NCBI GenBank assembly: GCA_012862575.1
Contig: BLSF01000148.1
Coordinates: 1-28,085, forward strand
Direction: 5' to 3'
From: Parietichytrium sp. I65-24A
Lineage: Eukaryota > Sar > Bigyra > Thraustochytrida > Thraustochytriidae
Length of the DNA: 28,085 nt
Shown here: positions 26,984 through 28,085 of the stretch, one piece after another
Layout: the number at the start of each line of letters is the position of its first letter
Position numbering within the stretch: the stretch's first letter is position 1
Notes under the pieces: model-generated
The model's database searches: none
What the model saw: only the letters and a program-made list of their open reading frames with translations
What the model was told of the DNA's origin: nothing
Program-made: the position numbers and the translations under genes

Positions 26984-27088
26984 AAAGAACCAAGAACCAA
27001 GAACCAAGAACCAAGAACCAAGAACCAAGAACCAAGAACCAAAAAAAAAATTCACCGGANCCAAGAACCAAGAACCAAAAAAAAATTA
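26984..27088. repeat. AAGAACC heptamer repeat with an N
   Basis: About nine tandem AAGAACC heptamers end in an A-run and TTCACCGGA; at the N (27060) the pattern resumes with two or three more heptamers, another A-run and TTACACCGGA. The repeated end block suggests that the assembly joined two copies of a longer unit here. Confidence 0.9.
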
Positions 27089-27224
27089 CACCGGAGAGGC
27101 TTAGACTTTTCTCTTTCTCCATTCTCTCTCTCTCTCTTCTTTTTTATCTTACTCTCGGTTCTGGACACGAAACGCCCGGGCTTACATGTGACAGGTGTGA
27201 CGGGTGTGACGAGTGTGCAAGAAA

Positions 27225-27809
27225 ATGGTGCCGTTCTGGAGCGGTCACAATGCACGCTGCGCCTCTGGTGCAGGTGCTGGTGTTTTTGGTGCCGGTGCTG
27301 ATGCCGGTGCTGATGCCGGTGCTGATGCTGACGATGGTTCTGTAGCGGTGCCAGGTAAAGCTGAGCGGCTTCGTGTTGAGCGTGCCGATGGAGATGCAAC
27401 CGCTGAAGTCAAGGTCGAGACCCAAGAGAAAATGAAGGAAACGATTTTTGGGTCGATCACTGTTCCAGTCTTTGCAATTTTGATCTTGACTGGCATCGCA
27501 GCCGTTCTCGGCATCTTGTGCATTATCTCGAAACTCGTCCGTCCCGGCAGAGGGCCTGGTAAATACATAGCGAAAGCAAAAGTTGCGGCAACACGTGCGA
27601 CAAGAAATGTGGCAAGAGATGTGCAACGGCGTTTCAATGTCAACAGGGGCTCGGGCTCGAACAATAGGAATACGAACAATGATTACCCGATATCTTATGA
27701 AATACCACTAGCCTCTGATGTCCCACCTGGCACTAACAATAGTAACTCGAATATTCCACGGGCTAGTTTTCTTGATGACTACCAAGGGTTTGACCTAACT
27801 AGACCATAG
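27225..27809 (+). CDS. Single-pass membrane protein, paralogue 2 with new C-terminus
   Basis: 194 residues from ATG 27225. It starts MVPFWSG like its neighbour, followed by a longer Gly/Ala/Asp repeat (GADAGADAGADA, from a GGTGCTGATGCC unit). From VPGKAERLRVERADGDAT through the helix to ISK it is nearly identical to paralogue 1 (only about ten base differences over ~200 nt). After LVRPG the tail diverges completely: an Ala/Arg-rich basic stretch, then a Ser/Asn-rich low-complexity region and a final NIPRASFLDDYQGFD. The shared part, including ~110 nt of 5' flank, points to a recent duplication or gene conversion, with the tail replaced. Confidence 0.85.
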   Translation: MVPFWSGHNARCASGAGAGVFGAGADAGADAGADADDGSVAVPGKAERLRVERADGDATAEVKVETQEKMKETIFGSITVPVFAILILTGIAAVLGILCIISKLVRPGRGPGKYIAKAKVAATRATRNVARDVQRRFNVNRGSGSNNRNTNNDYPISYEIPLASDVPPGTNNSNSNIPRASFLDDYQGFDLTRP

Positions 27810-28085
27810 AGAGGTACCAAGTGCGGAGCTATACACGTGGTTAAAAAGTTTCATTTGCTACACCAGACGAATAGAAATGTAGTATTTTTGAATACGATTG
27901 TACTCGAATTTTATATTTCTTCTTATTTATAATATTTTTCTTTATCCCAAGAACAAAGGAAGCCTTCGTGGTCCTGAGAATCAAGGAAGGCTTTCCCGAG
28001 CTCCCAAGAAGTGCTCATTGCTCGAGAACTCAATCGAGCTTCGCCCTGGACCTTGACCATTTTACATTTTACTCGCCCATCAAAA
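27810..28085. other. Terminal stretch without a recognised gene
   Basis: AT-rich for ~130 nt (TTATATTTCTTCTTATTTATAATATTTTTC), a plausible 3' end region. It then becomes more balanced, with an inverted repeat GCTCGA...TCGAGC at about 28018-28040. No open frame of note reaches the window edge. Confidence 0.5.

Overview
The window reads as part of a large DNA virus genome of the Nucleocytoviricota type, or an endogenous copy of one in a protist or algal nucleus. The anchors are a VLTF3-like late transcription factor (20074-22137), a VLTF2-like zinc-finger protein (18001-19464), a protein with the 'YINSxxRD...YPxPxxF' signature common in giant-virus virion proteins (8903-10686), an acidic protein whose core resembles a conserved giant-virus family (12850-14640), an HNH nuclease (12144-12689), a GT60-type glycosyltransferase (22443-23805) and an IS607-type transposase (205-864). 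No rRNA, tRNA or CRISPR was seen. Two single N bases (11425, 27060) both fall inside repeats.

The striking property is splicing. Six genes carry at least twelve introns whose donors (GTAAGT, GTACGT or GTGAGT), acceptors and often CTAAC/CTGAC branch-like sites are readable by eye. Reading phases match across every junction and coding lengths come out divisible by three, except for one single-base frameshift in the glycosyltransferase. Eleven introns are 71-145 nt and one is 493 nt. This implies nuclear, spliceosome-dependent expression, either of a nuclear virus or of an endogenised element.

Layout: 1-1120 holds an IS607 element (tnpA plus the start of an overlapping tnpB/Fanzor-like frame) beside a stray copy of an intron 5' half. 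1283-8772 holds three long proteins built as a globular part followed by acidic/basic tracts, two of them ending in coiled coils, separated by repeat-rich spacers. 8903-11104 is a divergent pair: the virion-like protein and a two-helix membrane protein. 11105-12143 is a tandem duplication of about 430 bp. 12144-15361 contains the HNH nuclease, the acidic core protein and a one-helix membrane protein. 15845-17856 is a six-exon membrane protein with a 16-nt microexon. 18001-22137 is a divergent pair of late transcription factors. 22443-24797 is a divergent glycosyltransferase/membrane protein pair. 25411-27809 is a run of membrane proteins including a recent tandem duplicate.

Together the genes suggest a late-phase module: two late transcription factors, virion or membrane proteins, and a sugar-adding enzyme. 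Minisatellites are unusually dense and often extend coding regions as Gln, Asp, Ser/Glu, Gly/Asn, Thr/Ala or Ala/Arg/Glu tracts.
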